Source: an uncultured Paracoccaceae bacterium
GTDB taxonomy: Bacteria > Pseudomonadota > Alphaproteobacteria > Rhodobacterales > Rhodobacteraceae
NCBI GenBank assembly: GCA_947503765.1
Contig: CANNFA010000002.1
Span: 554,501 to 618,500, forward strand
Reading direction: 5' to 3'
Length of the DNA: 64,000 bases
The notes under the pieces are model-generated. The model was not told where the DNA came from and did not search any database. It saw only the letters and a program-made list of their open reading frames with translations. This document shows positions 28,040 through 37,503 of the stretch, piece by piece. Position numbers and translations under genes: made by a program. The first letter of the stretch is position 1. Each line of letters begins with the position of its first letter.

Positions 28040-28069
28040 AAAAAGCGCGCCCGATCCAGGGCGCGCTTT
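28040..28069 (-). terminator. Rho-independent terminator of the OmpA-like gene
   Basis: A perfect 11-bp stem, AAAGCGCGCCC and GGGCGCGCTTT, around a six-base loop at 28042-28069. On the minus strand it runs into TTTTT. It is 24 bases beyond the stop codon of the OmpA-like gene. Confidence 0.88.
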
Positions 28070-28093
28070 CGATTCCGCGGCGTTGGCGTGTCT

Positions 28094-29602
28094 TCACCGC
28101 GCCGAGGCGACGTCGATCAGCGGCGTGATGCGGCGCACGGTAGCGCGGCGGTTCACCCGTTCCGGCCCGTCTGTGGGCACCAGCAGGAACCGCTCGCCAT
28201 AGCCTTGCACCACCATGTTTTCGGGCGGCACGTCGAAATACTCGGCCAGCGCCAGCGCGACGCTTTCGGCCCGCCGGTCCGACAGGGCCAGGTTGGTCAC
28301 GTTGCTGCCGACCGCGTCGGTGTGCCCCTCGATCAGGAACAGCTCGTCCGGGTTCTCGTCGATGAAGCGGCGCATCGCCTCGCCCAGGGTGTAAAGGTCC
28401 TCGGCCTCCTCGGGGCGGATCGCGGCGGACCCGGTCTCGAAGTTGATGGCGTCGATGTTGATCTCGGGCATCAGCTCGCGCACCTGCGCGATGTTGCGCA
28501 CCTGCGACAGGGTGAACCGACGTCCGATATCGCGGTTGCCGGCCCGCTCCAGCGCGGCGCGCAGCGACGCCTCGTCACCGGCGCGGATGTCCGTGTCGCG
28601 GCTCGGCGGCGGCAGGGTGCCCAGATCGACCGGTTCGACCGTCCGCGTGTCGTCGAACAGCACGACGCGGCTTCCGTCCGGCATGACCTTCGTGCGGCGC
28701 AGCACGGTGCCGTCCGCGGCCGAGATCGTCACCACCTGAACGCCGTTCGGCCGCGTCACGGTGGTGCGGCTGGAGCCGTCGTTGAACGTCTCCGTCTCGA
28801 CCTCCGATCCGGGGCGGCGCAGCAGCACATCGTCATCCTTGAGGATATAGAGCTGCCCGTCGTCGCGGCGCACCACGACACGGTCGCCGGTGTTGCTGAC
28901 GACCTCTTCGTCCTTGTCGATCAGCTGGTCGAGCGCCACCAGACCGGCCGCGCCAAGCGCGAATTTCTCGAAATTCGACAGACCGCCGCCGCCGCCTCCG
29001 TCATCCTCGGCACGCGTATCGGGCTGGGCGAAATCCTCGTCGCTGGAGCGCGCGGTTTCCTCGGTCACCGTCGTGCGGGTGGTTTCCGCCGGCTCGGCGC
29101 TGCCGTCATCCGATGCGGCCGCCGCGGGCGGTCTGTCGTCCTCGCGGCCGTCATCGCCGCCCGCGGCCTCTTCGACCGCGCCTTCGACGGCGCCGGCCGC
29201 GTCCTCGACCTCCTGGGCGGCCTCGTCCAGCCCCTCCTTCACCTCGTCTTCGAGCGCCTCGGCCAGGCTGCCGGCATCGGTGGCCGGGCCGGCCTCGGCC
29301 TCGCCATTCGGTTGCGGCATGTCGGGCTTCGGCTCCGGCTCTGGCGCGGTTTCCGGCGCCTCGTTGCGGTCGGCCTCGGCCTCCACTTCCGCGTCCGCTT
29401 CTGCCTCCGCATCGCCACCCGTATCAGGTCCGGCAGCATCGGCGCCGCCGTCGCGGCATTCGGGGCGCTGCAGCGCATCGGGCAGGTCATCGGGGCAAAC
29501 AACCTGGGCAGAGGCCATCGGCGGCGCGGTTGCGGCAAAGAGAGAGACAAGCGCGGTCGTGGCGGTCAATCCGGCAAGCGGCTTGAGAATCGGGGAAGTC
29601 AT
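28094..29602 (-). CDS. OmpA-family peptidoglycan-binding outer-membrane protein with long acidic region
   Basis: A 502-residue exported protein. A signal peptide ends near ATAPPMASAQ. Residues about 45-230 are low-complexity and strongly acidic, rich in Glu, Ala, Asp and Pro. A short beta-rich region follows. The C-terminal OmpA/MotB domain begins INFETGSAAIRPEE and contains EGHTDAVGS and LSDRRAESVALAL, the residues that hold peptidoglycan. Such proteins tie the envelope layers together. The ATG at 29602 is preceded by GAGGA. The long acidic stretch is larger than in typical OmpA proteins and may act as a spacer. A strong terminator follows. Confidence 0.87.
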   Translation of the reverse strand: MTSPILKPLAGLTATTALVSLFAATAPPMASAQVVCPDDLPDALQRPECRDGGADAAGPDTGGDAEAEADAEVEAEADRNEAPETAPEPEPKPDMPQPNGEAEAGPATDAGSLAEALEDEVKEGLDEAAQEVEDAAGAVEGAVEEAAGGDDGREDDRPPAAAASDDGSAEPAETTRTTVTEETARSSDEDFAQPDTRAEDDGGGGGGLSNFEKFALGAAGLVALDQLIDKDEEVVSNTGDRVVVRRDDGQLYILKDDDVLLRRPGSEVETETFNDGSSRTTVTRPNGVQVVTISAADGTVLRRTKVMPDGSRVVLFDDTRTVEPVDLGTLPPPSRDTDIRAGDEASLRAALERAGNRDIGRRFTLSQVRNIAQVRELMPEINIDAINFETGSAAIRPEEAEDLYTLGEAMRRFIDENPDELFLIEGHTDAVGSNVTNLALSDRRAESVALALAEYFDVPPENMVVQGYGERFLLVPTDGPERVNRRATVRRITPLIDVASAR

Positions 29603-29729
29603 GGCGGTCCTCATTCGTGTTTCCATCGAAACAGCGCATGTTGCGGGCAGCACGCGGGACGTGCCGCGCTGTTGCCGCCTCAACACGGAACGTCGCGCCG
29701 GGGTTCCCCTGATTGCCGGCGCCGCGGCG

Positions 29730-30998
29730 TCAATCCGCCGGCAGATCGCGCATAAGCCGCGCCTTTTCGCCGGCATCGCGCGGATCGGAAATCGCGGCGG
29801 CGAGCCCTTCGAGCGAGGCGATGTTATGCCCGGCGCGAAAGCTGTCCACATGCGGCAGGATCGCCGCGATGCCGCGCGCACGGGGGGCGAAATCGTCCCA
29901 TCGCAGCAAGGGGTTGAGCCAGATCAGCCGGCGCGAGGACAGCGCCAGCCGTTCCGCCTCGCGCGCCAGAAGCGCCGGATCTCCCCGATCCAGACCGTCT
30001 GTGATCAGCAGCACCACCGCGCCCTGGCCCAGCACCCGGCGGCCCCAGTCGCGGTTGAAGGTATGCAGGCAATCGCCGATTCGCGTGCCGCCTTCCCAAT
30101 CCTGCGCCTCGGCGCCAGCAGCGGCCAGCGCAACATCGACATCGCTTGTGGCCAGATGCCGCGTGATGTTGGTCAGCCTGGTGCCGAAGGTGAAGGCGTG
30201 GACCCGCGCCCAGCCTGCGCCCTGCTGGTTGGCGACGGCATGCAGAAAGTGCAGGACAGCGCGGGAATACTGCGACATCGACCCCGAAATATCGCATAGC
30301 ACCACGAGATTCGGCCAGCGGGTGCGCCGATTTTTCGTCGAAAAATCATGAATCTCTCCACCGCGGCGCATCGCGGCACGCATCGTCGCGCGCCAGTCCA
30401 GCAGCGCGCCGCGCGGATCGGCGCGCATCCGCCGCGATTGCAGCGGTTTCACCGGCAGGGTCAGCCGCGCCAGCATCCGTTTCGCCGCCGCCATCTCGGC
30501 CGTGCTCATCTGCTCGAAATCGAGGCTGCGCAGCCGTTCCTCGGCCGAGGCGGTGCGGCTGGCGTCGATGCGAATCTCGGGTGTCTCCTCGTCGCCCCCT
30601 TGCGGGTCCGGCTCGGGGGCGTCCCGCTCGACCCCGTCCAGCAGCGCCTCGGCGGCGCGCTTTTCCGCCGGACGCGCCGCGCGGTCCTCCTGCGCGCCGC
30701 GAATCGCCGGCAGCATCAGCGCCATCATGTGTTCCATGTAGCGCGGATCGCGCCAGTAGAGCCGGAACACCTGCGCGAAGACGGCCCGCTGTTCGGGGCG
30801 CGACACGAACACCGCGTGCAGCGTCCAGTAGAAATCCTGGCGGCGCGAGAACCCCGTGCGCTCGACGGCGCGGATCGCCTCGATTACCTTTCCGGGGCCG
30901 ACCGGCAGCCCCGCCTTGCGCAACGCCCGGGCGAACCAGACGATGTTCTGCGTGAGCTTGCCGTCTTCGGGGATGTCGAGGGGCGGGTATTCGGGCAT
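29730..30998 (-). CDS. VWA-domain protein, CoxE-like
   Basis: A 422-residue protein of the VWA CoxE-like family (PF05762). The N-terminal half is helical with a charged insert near residues 110-150. The C-terminal von Willebrand A domain has the metal site DISGSMS and the later TDGLDRGD segment. It works with MoxR-type AAA+ ATPases. The partner ATPase gene lies just upstream on the same strand (31058-31969), separated by a repeat element, as coxD-coxE in CO-dehydrogenase clusters. Likely role: chaperone-like remodelling of a metalloenzyme. The client is not encoded here. Confidence 0.85.
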   Translation of the reverse strand: MPEYPPLDIPEDGKLTQNIVWFARALRKAGLPVGPGKVIEAIRAVERTGFSRRQDFYWTLHAVFVSRPEQRAVFAQVFRLYWRDPRYMEHMMALMLPAIRGAQEDRAARPAEKRAAEALLDGVERDAPEPDPQGGDEETPEIRIDASRTASAEERLRSLDFEQMSTAEMAAAKRMLARLTLPVKPLQSRRMRADPRGALLDWRATMRAAMRRGGEIHDFSTKNRRTRWPNLVVLCDISGSMSQYSRAVLHFLHAVANQQGAGWARVHAFTFGTRLTNITRHLATSDVDVALAAAGAEAQDWEGGTRIGDCLHTFNRDWGRRVLGQGAVVLLITDGLDRGDPALLAREAERLALSSRRLIWLNPLLRWDDFAPRARGIAAILPHVDSFRAGHNIASLEGLAAAISDPRDAGEKARLMRDLPAD

Positions 30999-31002
30999 TC
31001 AC

Positions 31003-31055
31003 CCTTCGCGGGGGCGCTGCCCCCGCACCCCCGGCGTATTTGCGACGAGAAGAAG
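31003..31055 (+). repeat. Intergenic hairpin element, variant B, between moxR-like and VWA genes
   Basis: A perfect stem GCGGGGGC GCT GCCCCCGC is followed by ACCCCCGGCGTATTTGCGAC and GAGAAGAAGC. The tail differs from variant A (AAGATGAGGAA) but matches the fragments at 15461-15483 and 10271-10293. It lies inside a two-gene operon in the orientation opposite to transcription. Confidence 0.7.
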
Positions 31056-31057
31056 CA

Positions 31058-31969
31058 TCATGCCACGGAAAGGTCGGCGCGCACCTCGTCGAGCAGGCGC
31101 TTGGCTTCGGAGCCTTGCAGGCGGGCGATATCGTCCTGGTATTTCAGGATCGCGCCTATCGTGTCGGCGATCACCTCGGGGCTGAGCGCGATCACGTCGA
31201 GGGCGAGCAGGCATTTCGCCCAGTCGATGGTTTCGGCGACGCCGGGTTTCTTGAACAGGTCTTCGGTGCGCAGACGCTGGACGAAGGCCACGATCTCTTT
31301 GCTGAGGGTCTCGGCGGCCTCGGGGGCGCGGGCGTGCAGGATCTCGATCTCGCGCTCGAAGCCGGGATAATCCACCCAGTGATACAGGCAGCGGCGCTTG
31401 AGCGCGTCGTGCACCTCGCGGGTGCGGTTCGAGGTGAGGATCACGATCGGCGGCTCGGGCGCGCGGATCGTGCCAAGCTCGGGGATCGTCACCTGGAAGT
31501 CGGACAGCGCCTCGAGCAGGAACGCCTCGAACGGCTCGTCGGTGCGGTCGATCTCGTCGATCAGAAGCACGGGCGGGCCTCCGGGCTGAGGGCGCATCGC
31601 CTGAAGCAGCGGGCGTTCGATCAGGTATTCTTCGGTGAACAGCTCGGACTTCAGCGCGTCGCGGTCGGCGCCGCCCGCCGCCTCGGCGGTGCGGATCGCG
31701 ATCATCTGTTCGGGAAAGTTCCACTCGTAGACCGCCGAGGCCGCATCCAGCCCCTCGTAGCATTGCAGGCGGATCAGCCGGCGGCCGAGGCCGGCGGCGA
31801 TGGCCTTGGCGATTTCCGTCTTGCCGGTGCCCGCCTCGCCTTCGAGAAACAGCGGCCGTCCCAGGGTCAGCGCGAGGAAGACGACGGTGCCCAGCGGACG
31901 GCCGCAGACGTAATCCTGCGCCGCCAGCATCTGTTGCACCGCCTCGATGGATGCGATCCGGTCGGTCAT
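31058..31969 (-). CDS. MoxR-type AAA+ ATPase, CoxD-like
   Basis: A 303-residue AAA+ ATPase. Walker A is GEAGTGKT at residues 44-51, Walker B is VLLIDEIDR, and sensor features appear in VILTSNRTREVHDALKRRC. MoxR ATPases act with VWA proteins as specialised chaperones; this one precedes the CoxE-like gene. The start MTDRIASIEAVQQML is supported by its match to the family N-terminus. It is divergent from the AbrB-type permease. The pairing with xdhC and MoCF genes a few kilobases away supports a role in molybdenum-hydroxylase maturation. Confidence 0.9.
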   Translation of the reverse strand: MTDRIASIEAVQQMLAAQDYVCGRPLGTVVFLALTLGRPLFLEGEAGTGKTEIAKAIAAGLGRRLIRLQCYEGLDAASAVYEWNFPEQMIAIRTAEAAGGADRDALKSELFTEEYLIERPLLQAMRPQPGGPPVLLIDEIDRTDEPFEAFLLEALSDFQVTIPELGTIRAPEPPIVILTSNRTREVHDALKRRCLYHWVDYPGFEREIEILHARAPEAAETLSKEIVAFVQRLRTEDLFKKPGVAETIDWAKCLLALDVIALSPEVIADTIGAILKYQDDIARLQGSEAKRLLDEVRADLSVA

Positions 31970-32058
31970 GCGCGCCCCCTTTTCCGGCTTTGGCCAAAGG
32001 GGCCATGCGCGGCCGGCGGGGTCAAGGGCGACTTGTGCCCGGCCCGCGCGCGGGGCAC

Positions 32059-33105
32059 ATGGCACGCATGGCCGTGCTCACCCCTTCCCGCCTGCGCGCG
32101 CTGGCCGCCGCCACGGCCGGCTCGGTGCTGTTCGCGTTCCTGGGCCTGCCGCTGCCGCTGCTGCTGGGGCCGATGCTGGGCTGCCTGGCGCTGGCGCTGG
32201 CGGGGATGCGGCTGGAGGGGATGGGCCTGCTGGGCACCGCGATGCGCACCCTGCTGGGTGTGGCGATCGGCGCCAGCATCACGCCCGAGCTGGTGCGCGA
32301 GCTGCCGGGCTATGCGCCGACGCTGCTGATGATCCCGGTCTTCATCCTGGTGATCGGCGCGGTCGGCTATCCGCTGTTCCGCAAGGGGCTGGGATTCGAT
32401 CATGCCACCGCGTTCTACTCGGCCATGCCGGGGGGGCTGCAGGACATGCTGATCTTCGGGCAGGAGGCGGGCGGCGACGTGCGCGCCATGTCGCTGATCC
32501 ATGCCACGCGGGTGCTGGTGATCGTGACGGTGGCGCCGTTCCTGCTGCAGCTGGTCTATGACATGGACCTGACCGCGGCGCCCGGCCAGAAGGCCGCCGA
32601 CCTGCCGGTGCGCGAGCTTGCGCTGATGGTCGGCGCCGGGCTGGCCGGCTGGAAGATCGCCGAGCGCATCGGGATGTTCGGCGCGTCGATCATCGGGCCG
32701 ATGCTGCTGACCGCGGCGCTGTCGCTGACCGGGATCATCCAGCACCGGCCCCCGGCCGAGCTGATCTGGGCGGCGCAGTTCTTCATCGGGATCCAGGTGG
32801 GGGCCAATTATTCGGGCATCACCACCCGCGAGATCCGGGTTGATGTGGGCGCGGGGCTGCTGTTTTCGGGGCTGCTGGCGGCGATCAGCCTGGCCTTCAT
32901 CGAGGTGGTTCTGCTGATCAGCCCGGCCGCGCCGCTGGACGTGATCCTGTCGTTCCTGCCGGGCGGGCAGGGCGAGATGGTGGTGGTCGCGCTGGTGTCG
33001 GGCGCCGACATCGCCTTTGTGGTGGCGCATCACCTGCTGCGGGTGTTCGTGGTGATCAGCCTTGCGCCCGTCGCCGCGCGCTGGCTGGACCGGCCGAAGC
33101 GGTGA
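32059..33105 (+). CDS. AbrB-family membrane permease (COG3180)
   Basis: A 348-residue protein of about ten membrane segments, made of two similar halves, as in the AbrB/ammonia-monooxygenase-like putative regulator-transporter family. Each half carries a glycine-proline loop: LLLGPMLGCLALALAG in the first and ASIIGPMLLTAALSLTG in the second. The recurrent AMPGGLQDMLIFGQEAG and FLPGGQGEMVVVALVSG segments are also internal repeats. The substrate is not established in the family. The ATG at 32059 (MARMAVLTP) has an alternative three codons later. The gene is divergent from the moxR-like gene. Confidence 0.82.
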   Translation: MARMAVLTPSRLRALAAATAGSVLFAFLGLPLPLLLGPMLGCLALALAGMRLEGMGLLGTAMRTLLGVAIGASITPELVRELPGYAPTLLMIPVFILVIGAVGYPLFRKGLGFDHATAFYSAMPGGLQDMLIFGQEAGGDVRAMSLIHATRVLVIVTVAPFLLQLVYDMDLTAAPGQKAADLPVRELALMVGAGLAGWKIAERIGMFGASIIGPMLLTAALSLTGIIQHRPPAELIWAAQFFIGIQVGANYSGITTREIRVDVGAGLLFSGLLAAISLAFIEVVLLISPAAPLDVILSFLPGGQGEMVVVALVSGADIAFVVAHHLLRVFVVISLAPVAARWLDRPKR

Positions 33106-33143
33106 TGCGCGCGGCGGTGCCGGCGCAGTGCCGGCGCGCCATG

Positions 33144-33401
33144 CTATCCCTCGACGTGAAGCGCCAGCGCGTGCAGCCGGGTCATCACGTCGGGGCCGAG
33201 CGCATCGTGCACCGCGCGGTGGCGTTCCAGCCGGCTCATTGACGCAAACGCGGGCGCCCTTATATGAACCCTGAAGTGGCTGTCGCCACCTTCCCTGTAA
33301 CCCGCGTGGCCGCGATGTTTTTCGCTTTCATCCTCGACGTTTAGCATGTCGGGCGCGAAAACCTCGCGCAGCCGTTCCTCGATCACCTGGGACAAGCGCA
33401 T
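33144..33401 (-). CDS. bolA: BolA-family protein
   Basis: An 85-residue protein. The BolA domain has the central HRGHAGYREGGDSHFRV segment with its conserved His, and the C-terminal HRAVHDAL helix. BolA proteins bind glutaredoxins and [2Fe-2S] clusters and help iron signalling. The ATG at 33401 has GAGAGGAAAAAG just upstream; eight more codons upstream are unlikely. It is divergent from the J-domain gene, an arrangement conserved in this bacterial group. Confidence 0.9.
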   Translation of the reverse strand: MRLSQVIEERLREVFAPDMLNVEDESEKHRGHAGYREGGDSHFRVHIRAPAFASMSRLERHRAVHDALGPDVMTRLHALALHVEG

Positions 33402-33478
33402 CTTTTTCCTCTCCGCCCCCTTCAAACCGGGGACAAAACCGTTAGACTTCCGGGTCCGATTAACAAAGGCGGTCCAAA

Positions 33479-34105
33479 ATGGCGAATCCTGATCCGTTCG
33501 GCTTTGACCTTCGAGTGTCCTCCGACAAGAAAAAGCGCAACCGTGGCAAGCGTGGCATGTCGGGGGCGTTCGAGACGTCGCAGCGTGAATGCGAGCATCC
33601 GGGCTGCCGCGAATCCGGGCAGTACCGCGCGCCGAAATCGCCCGACCATCTCGACGAGTACCTGTGGTTCTGCAAGGACCATGTCCGCGAGTACAACCTC
33701 AAGTGGAACTTCTTCAACGGCACCACCGAGGAGGAGTTCCAGGCCCACATGAGCAGCGACCGCGTCTGGGGCCGCGAGACGAAGCCGTTCAAGCCCGGCG
33801 AGGAACAGCGCGCCTGGGCGCGTCTGGGGATCGACGATCCGCACCAGGTTCTGGGTGAGAACGCGACCCGCAACCCCGGCAAGGGCATCACCGGCACCCG
33901 CAAGCTGCCACCGACCGAGCGGCGCGCGCTGGACATCCTCGATGCGCGCGACCATTGGGCCAAGGCCGAGATCCGCAAGGCGTACAAGGCGCTGATCAAG
34001 GTGCTGCACCCGGACATGAACGGCGGCGACCGCGGCCACGAGGAACAGCTGCAAGAGGTCGTCTGGGCCTGGGACCAGATCAAGGACAGCCGCAACTTCC
34101 AGTGA
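33479..34105 (+). CDS. J-domain protein beside cobS
   Basis: A 208-residue co-chaperone-like protein. The N-terminal half has a cluster of cysteines and histidines (CEHPGC, then FCKDHV), a possible zinc site. The C-terminal 60 residues form a J domain with AEIRKAYKALIKVLHPDMN, including the HPD triad needed to stimulate DnaK ATPase. It is followed by cobS, the usual neighbour, and may assist cobaltochelatase assembly; this is inferred from location only. It has neither the Gly/Phe region nor the DnaJ zinc finger. Confidence 0.87.
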   Translation: MANPDPFGFDLRVSSDKKKRNRGKRGMSGAFETSQRECEHPGCRESGQYRAPKSPDHLDEYLWFCKDHVREYNLKWNFFNGTTEEEFQAHMSSDRVWGRETKPFKPGEEQRAWARLGIDDPHQVLGENATRNPGKGITGTRKLPPTERRALDILDARDHWAKAEIRKAYKALIKVLHPDMNGGDRGHEEQLQEVVWAWDQIKDSRNFQ

Positions 34106-34243
34106 CGCGCCGGTTGCGCGGCGCGGGCGGATGCGTCCGAATGGCGGCCCGGCGTTGACGTTGCCCGGGATATCTTACATGTAGGCGCGCGGCGGGCGCT
34201 TCACGGTCCGGCCAGCACCAATTCCCGGCAAGCAGAGGTCGAC

Positions 34244-35230
34244 ATGGCGGACGGAAACCTGGATATCGCGGCGAAACCGACCGAAGAGATCGACGTGCGC
34301 GACGTGTTCGGCATCGACACCGAGATGAAGGTGAAGGGGTTCGCAGAGCGGACCGACCGCGTGCCGGATTTCGATTCGACCTACAAGTTCGACCCGGACA
34401 CGACACTGGCGATCCTCGCCGCGTTCAGCCGCAATCGCCGGCTGATCATCCAGGGCTATCACGGCACCGGCAAGTCGACCCATATCGAACAGGTCGCGGC
34501 CCGGCTGAACTGGCCCTGCGTGCGGGTCAACCTGGACAGCCATATCAGCCGGATCGACCTGATCGGCAAGGACGCGATCAAGCTGCGCGACGGCAAGCAG
34601 GTGACCGAGTTCCAGGAAGGCATCCTGCCCTGGGCGCTGCGCAACCCGACCGCCATCGTGTTCGACGAATACGATGCGGGCCGCGCCGACGTGATGTTCG
34701 TGATCCAGCGGGTGCTGGAACATGACGGCAAGCTGACGCTGCTCGACCAGAACGAGGTGATCACACCGCATCCCTATTTCCGCCTGTTCGCCACCGCCAA
34801 CACGGTCGGGCTGGGCGACACGACGGGTCTGTATCACGGGGTGCAGCAGATCAACCAGGCGCAGATGGACCGCTGGTCGATGGTCACGACGCTGAACTAC
34901 CTGTCGCACGACGCCGAGGCGGCGATCGTGCTGGCCAAGAACCCGAACTACAACACCGAGAAGGGCCGCCGCCAGGTCAACCAGATGGTCACCGTCGCGG
35001 ACCTGACGCGCACCGCCTTCATGAATGGCGAGCTGTCCACGGTGATGAGCCCCCGGACGGTCATCAACTGGGCCCAGAACGCCGAGATCTTCCGCGATAT
35101 CGGCTATGCGTTCCGGGTGTCGTTCCTTAACAAGTGCGACGAGCTGGAGCGCGAGACGGTGGCCGAATTCTACCAGCGCTGTTTCGACGAGGAACTGCCG
35201 GAAAGCGCGGCCTCGATCGCCATCGCGTGA
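34244..35230 (+). CDS. cobS: Cobaltochelatase subunit CobS
   Basis: A 328-residue AAA+ ATPase of the aerobic cobaltochelatase, which inserts cobalt into hydrogenobyrinate a,c-diamide with CobN and CobT. Walker A is GYHGTGKST at residues 71-79 and Walker B is [10 protein letters not shown]. The N-terminus [18 protein letters not shown] is typical of the family. A strong ribosome binding site is not obvious, but the ATG at 34244 fits. cobT follows after a small opposite-strand gene. cobN is not in the window. Confidence 0.96.
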   Translation: MADGNLDIAAKPTEEIDVRDVFGIDTEMKVKGFAERTDRVPDFDSTYKFDPDTTLAILAAFSRNRRLIIQGYHGTGKSTHIEQVAARLNWPCVRVNLDSHISRIDLIGKDAIKLRDGKQVTEFQEGILPWALRNPTAIVFDEYDAGRADVMFVIQRVLEHDGKLTLLDQNEVITPHPYFRLFATANTVGLGDTTGLYHGVQQINQAQMDRWSMVTTLNYLSHDAEAAIVLAKNPNYNTEKGRRQVNQMVTVADLTRTAFMNGELSTVMSPRTVINWAQNAEIFRDIGYAFRVSFLNKCDELERETVAEFYQRCFDEELPESAASIAIA

Positions 35231-35257
35231 AACGCCAGCGCCTGACCGGGTGCCTGG

Positions 35258-35491
35258 TCAGTGCGTGTCGCCCTGCGCGTTCTCCACCTCGGTCAGCCGT
35301 TCCTCCATGTTGTGCGAATGGCCGGCCAGAAGGGTCATCATGTGGGTCATACCGTCGATTCGCGTATTCACGTCATCGAAGCGGGCATCGACATCGCTGA
35401 ACCGCGCGTTCATTTCCGCAAACCCCTCGCGCATCTCGCGGCGCATTTCCTGCAGCAGCTTGATCGTGTGGCTCTCGGTATTCTCGCTCAT
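35258..35491 (-). CDS. Small coiled-coil protein between cobS and cobT
   Basis: A 77-residue protein with an uninterrupted heptad pattern: IKLLQEMRREMREGFAEMN, then repeats of RFSDVDARFDDVNTRIDGM. It is likely to form a helical bundle. It is encoded opposite to cobS and cobT and thus separates their transcripts. Reading starts at the ATG at 35491 (MSENTESHTIK); the longer minus frame runs over cobT. No known function; such short coiled-coil proteins are often seen as membrane-tether or toxin-partner-like but nothing here shows that. Confidence 0.65.
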   Translation of the reverse strand: MSENTESHTIKLLQEMRREMREGFAEMNARFSDVDARFDDVNTRIDGMTHMMTLLAGHSHNMEERLTEVENAQGDTH

Positions 35492-35602
35492 TCGCGGTCT
35501 CCTGTCCGCCCAACATAGGCACTTTCGCCCATCCTGCAAAGAAGCGGTGAACAAAGCCTTATCGGCTTGCCTCTGCGCCCGCTCTGCCGCATTTTCACAG
35601 CC

Positions 35603-37474
35603 ATGAAGAAACCCAGCGACAACCCGGCCGATCCGTTCAAGAAGGCTCTGGCAGAGGCCACCAAGGTGCTGGCCGACGAGCCCGATCTGCAGGTCAGCTA
35701 CTCGGTCGACCCGCCCGGTGCGAGCAACGACGCGGTGCGCCTGCCGCAGGTCAGCCGCCGGATGACCCGCGACGAGGTGCTGCTGGCGCGCGGCACCGCC
35801 GACAGCTACGCGCTCAAGATGCGGCACCACGATGCCGGCACGCACAACCGCTATGCGCCGCAGGGCCAGATGGCGCGCGACATCTACGAGGCGATGGAAA
35901 CCGCCCGCTGCGAGGCGGTGGGCGCACGCACGATGCCGGGCACAGCCGGCAACATCGACGCGCGCATCGCGAACGAGGCGCAGCGCCGCGGCTATGCCGA
36001 GATCAAGACCGCCGCCGACGCGCCGCTGGCCGCAGCCGCCGGGTATCTCGTGCGGCACCTCGCCACCGGGCGGCCGCTGCCGCCGGGGGCGGACAACGTG
36101 ATGGAATTGTGGCGCGACTTCTTCGAGAAGAACTGCGCCGATACGCTAGAAAGCCTGGACGACACGCTGGGCGACCAGGCCGCCTTTGCCAAGTTCGCGC
36201 GGCAGATCATCGACGATCTGGGCTATGGCGACCAGCTTGGCGACGATCCCGACGATCTGGACGACGAGGCCGAGGAGGACAGCGAACCCGAGGAGGACGA
36301 TGATCAGGATTCCACCGGCTCGGAAGAGGACGAGGCCGAGCAGGACCCCGACGCCACCCCCGAGCAGGGCCAGGACGAACAGATGGACGCCGCGGAGGCG
36401 CAGGTGTCGATGGACGAGCTGGACGACAGCGACCTGTCCGACGAGACCGAGATGCCCGAGGGCGACATGCCGATGGAGCCGCCGCCGCCGCCCCATTCCG
36501 AGGCCGATCCCGGCTATACCGTGTTCACCACCGCCCATGACGAGGAAATCCGCGCCGAGGAACTGGCCGAGCCGCAGGAGCTGGAGCGTCTGCGCGCCTA
36601 TCTCGACCAGCAGCTGGAGCCGCTCAAGGGCGCGGTCGGACGGCTGGCCAATAAGCTGCAGCGCCGGCTTCAGGCGCAGCAGAGCCGCAGCTGGGAATTC
36701 GACCTGGAGGAAGGCACCCTCGATGCCGGGCGGCTGGCGCGGGTGGTGGCGAACCCGACGACGCCGCTGTCCTTCAAGGTGGAAAAGGATACCGAGTTTC
36801 GGGATACGGTCGTCACGCTCCTGCTGGACAATTCCGGCTCGATGCGCGGGCGCCCGATCTCCATCGCGGCGATCTGCGCCGACGTGCTGGCCCGCACGCT
36901 GGAGCGGTGCGACGTCAAGGTCGAGATCCTGGGCTTCACCACCCGCGCCTGGAAGGGCGGGCTGGCGCGCGAGGACTGGCTGAATGCCGGCCGCCCGCAA
37001 TTGCCCGGACGGCTGAACGACCTGCGCCACATCATCTACAAGAGCGCCGACGCGCCCTGGCGGCGGTCGCGCGACAATCTGGGCCTGATGATGAAAGAGG
37101 GGCTGCTGAAGGAAAACATCGACGGCGAGGCGCTGGAATGGGCGCATCGCCGGGTCGCGTACCGCCCCGAGGCGCGCAAGATCCTGATGGTCATTTCCGA
37201 CGGGGCGCCGGTCGATGACAGCACGCTGTCGGTGAACCCGGCCAATTACCTCGAAAAGCACCTGCGCGACGTGATCGCCATGGTCGAGCGGCGCAAGCAG
37301 GTGGAATTGCTGGCGATCGGCATCGGCCATGACGTGACGCGCTATTACGACCGGGCGGTGACGATCACCGATGTCGAACAGCTTGCCGGCGCGATGACCG
37401 AACAGCTTGCCAGCCTGTTCGACAGCGATCCGCGCGCCCGCGCCCGGGTGATGGGCATCCGCCGGGCAAGCTGA
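35603..37474 (+). CDS. cobT: Cobaltochelatase subunit CobT
   Basis: A 623-residue subunit that partners with CobS. The N-terminal helical domain is followed by a long acidic region (about residues 215-300, many Asp/Glu runs) and a C-terminal VWA domain with the metal site [13 protein letters not shown] near residue 410. The acidic linker is standard for CobT and CobT-like magnesium chelatase D subunits. The ATG at 35603 ([13 protein letters not shown]) is conserved. cobS lies upstream with a small opposite-strand gene between them, so co-transcription is less certain than usual. Confidence 0.96.
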   Translation: MKKPSDNPADPFKKALAEATKVLADEPDLQVSYSVDPPGASNDAVRLPQVSRRMTRDEVLLARGTADSYALKMRHHDAGTHNRYAPQGQMARDIYEAMETARCEAVGARTMPGTAGNIDARIANEAQRRGYAEIKTAADAPLAAAAGYLVRHLATGRPLPPGADNVMELWRDFFEKNCADTLESLDDTLGDQAAFAKFARQIIDDLGYGDQLGDDPDDLDDEAEEDSEPEEDDDQDSTGSEEDEAEQDPDATPEQGQDEQMDAAEAQVSMDELDDSDLSDETEMPEGDMPMEPPPPPHSEADPGYTVFTTAHDEEIRAEELAEPQELERLRAYLDQQLEPLKGAVGRLANKLQRRLQAQQSRSWEFDLEEGTLDAGRLARVVANPTTPLSFKVEKDTEFRDTVVTLLLDNSGSMRGRPISIAAICADVLARTLERCDVKVEILGFTTRAWKGGLAREDWLNAGRPQLPGRLNDLRHIIYKSADAPWRRSRDNLGLMMKEGLLKENIDGEALEWAHRRVAYRPEARKILMVISDGAPVDDSTLSVNPANYLEKHLRDVIAMVERRKQVELLAIGIGHDVTRYYDRAVTITDVEQLAGAMTEQLASLFDSDPRARARVMGIRRAS

Positions 37475-37503
37475 CGCCGATAGCCGCAAACCGCGAGGCC
37501 GCG

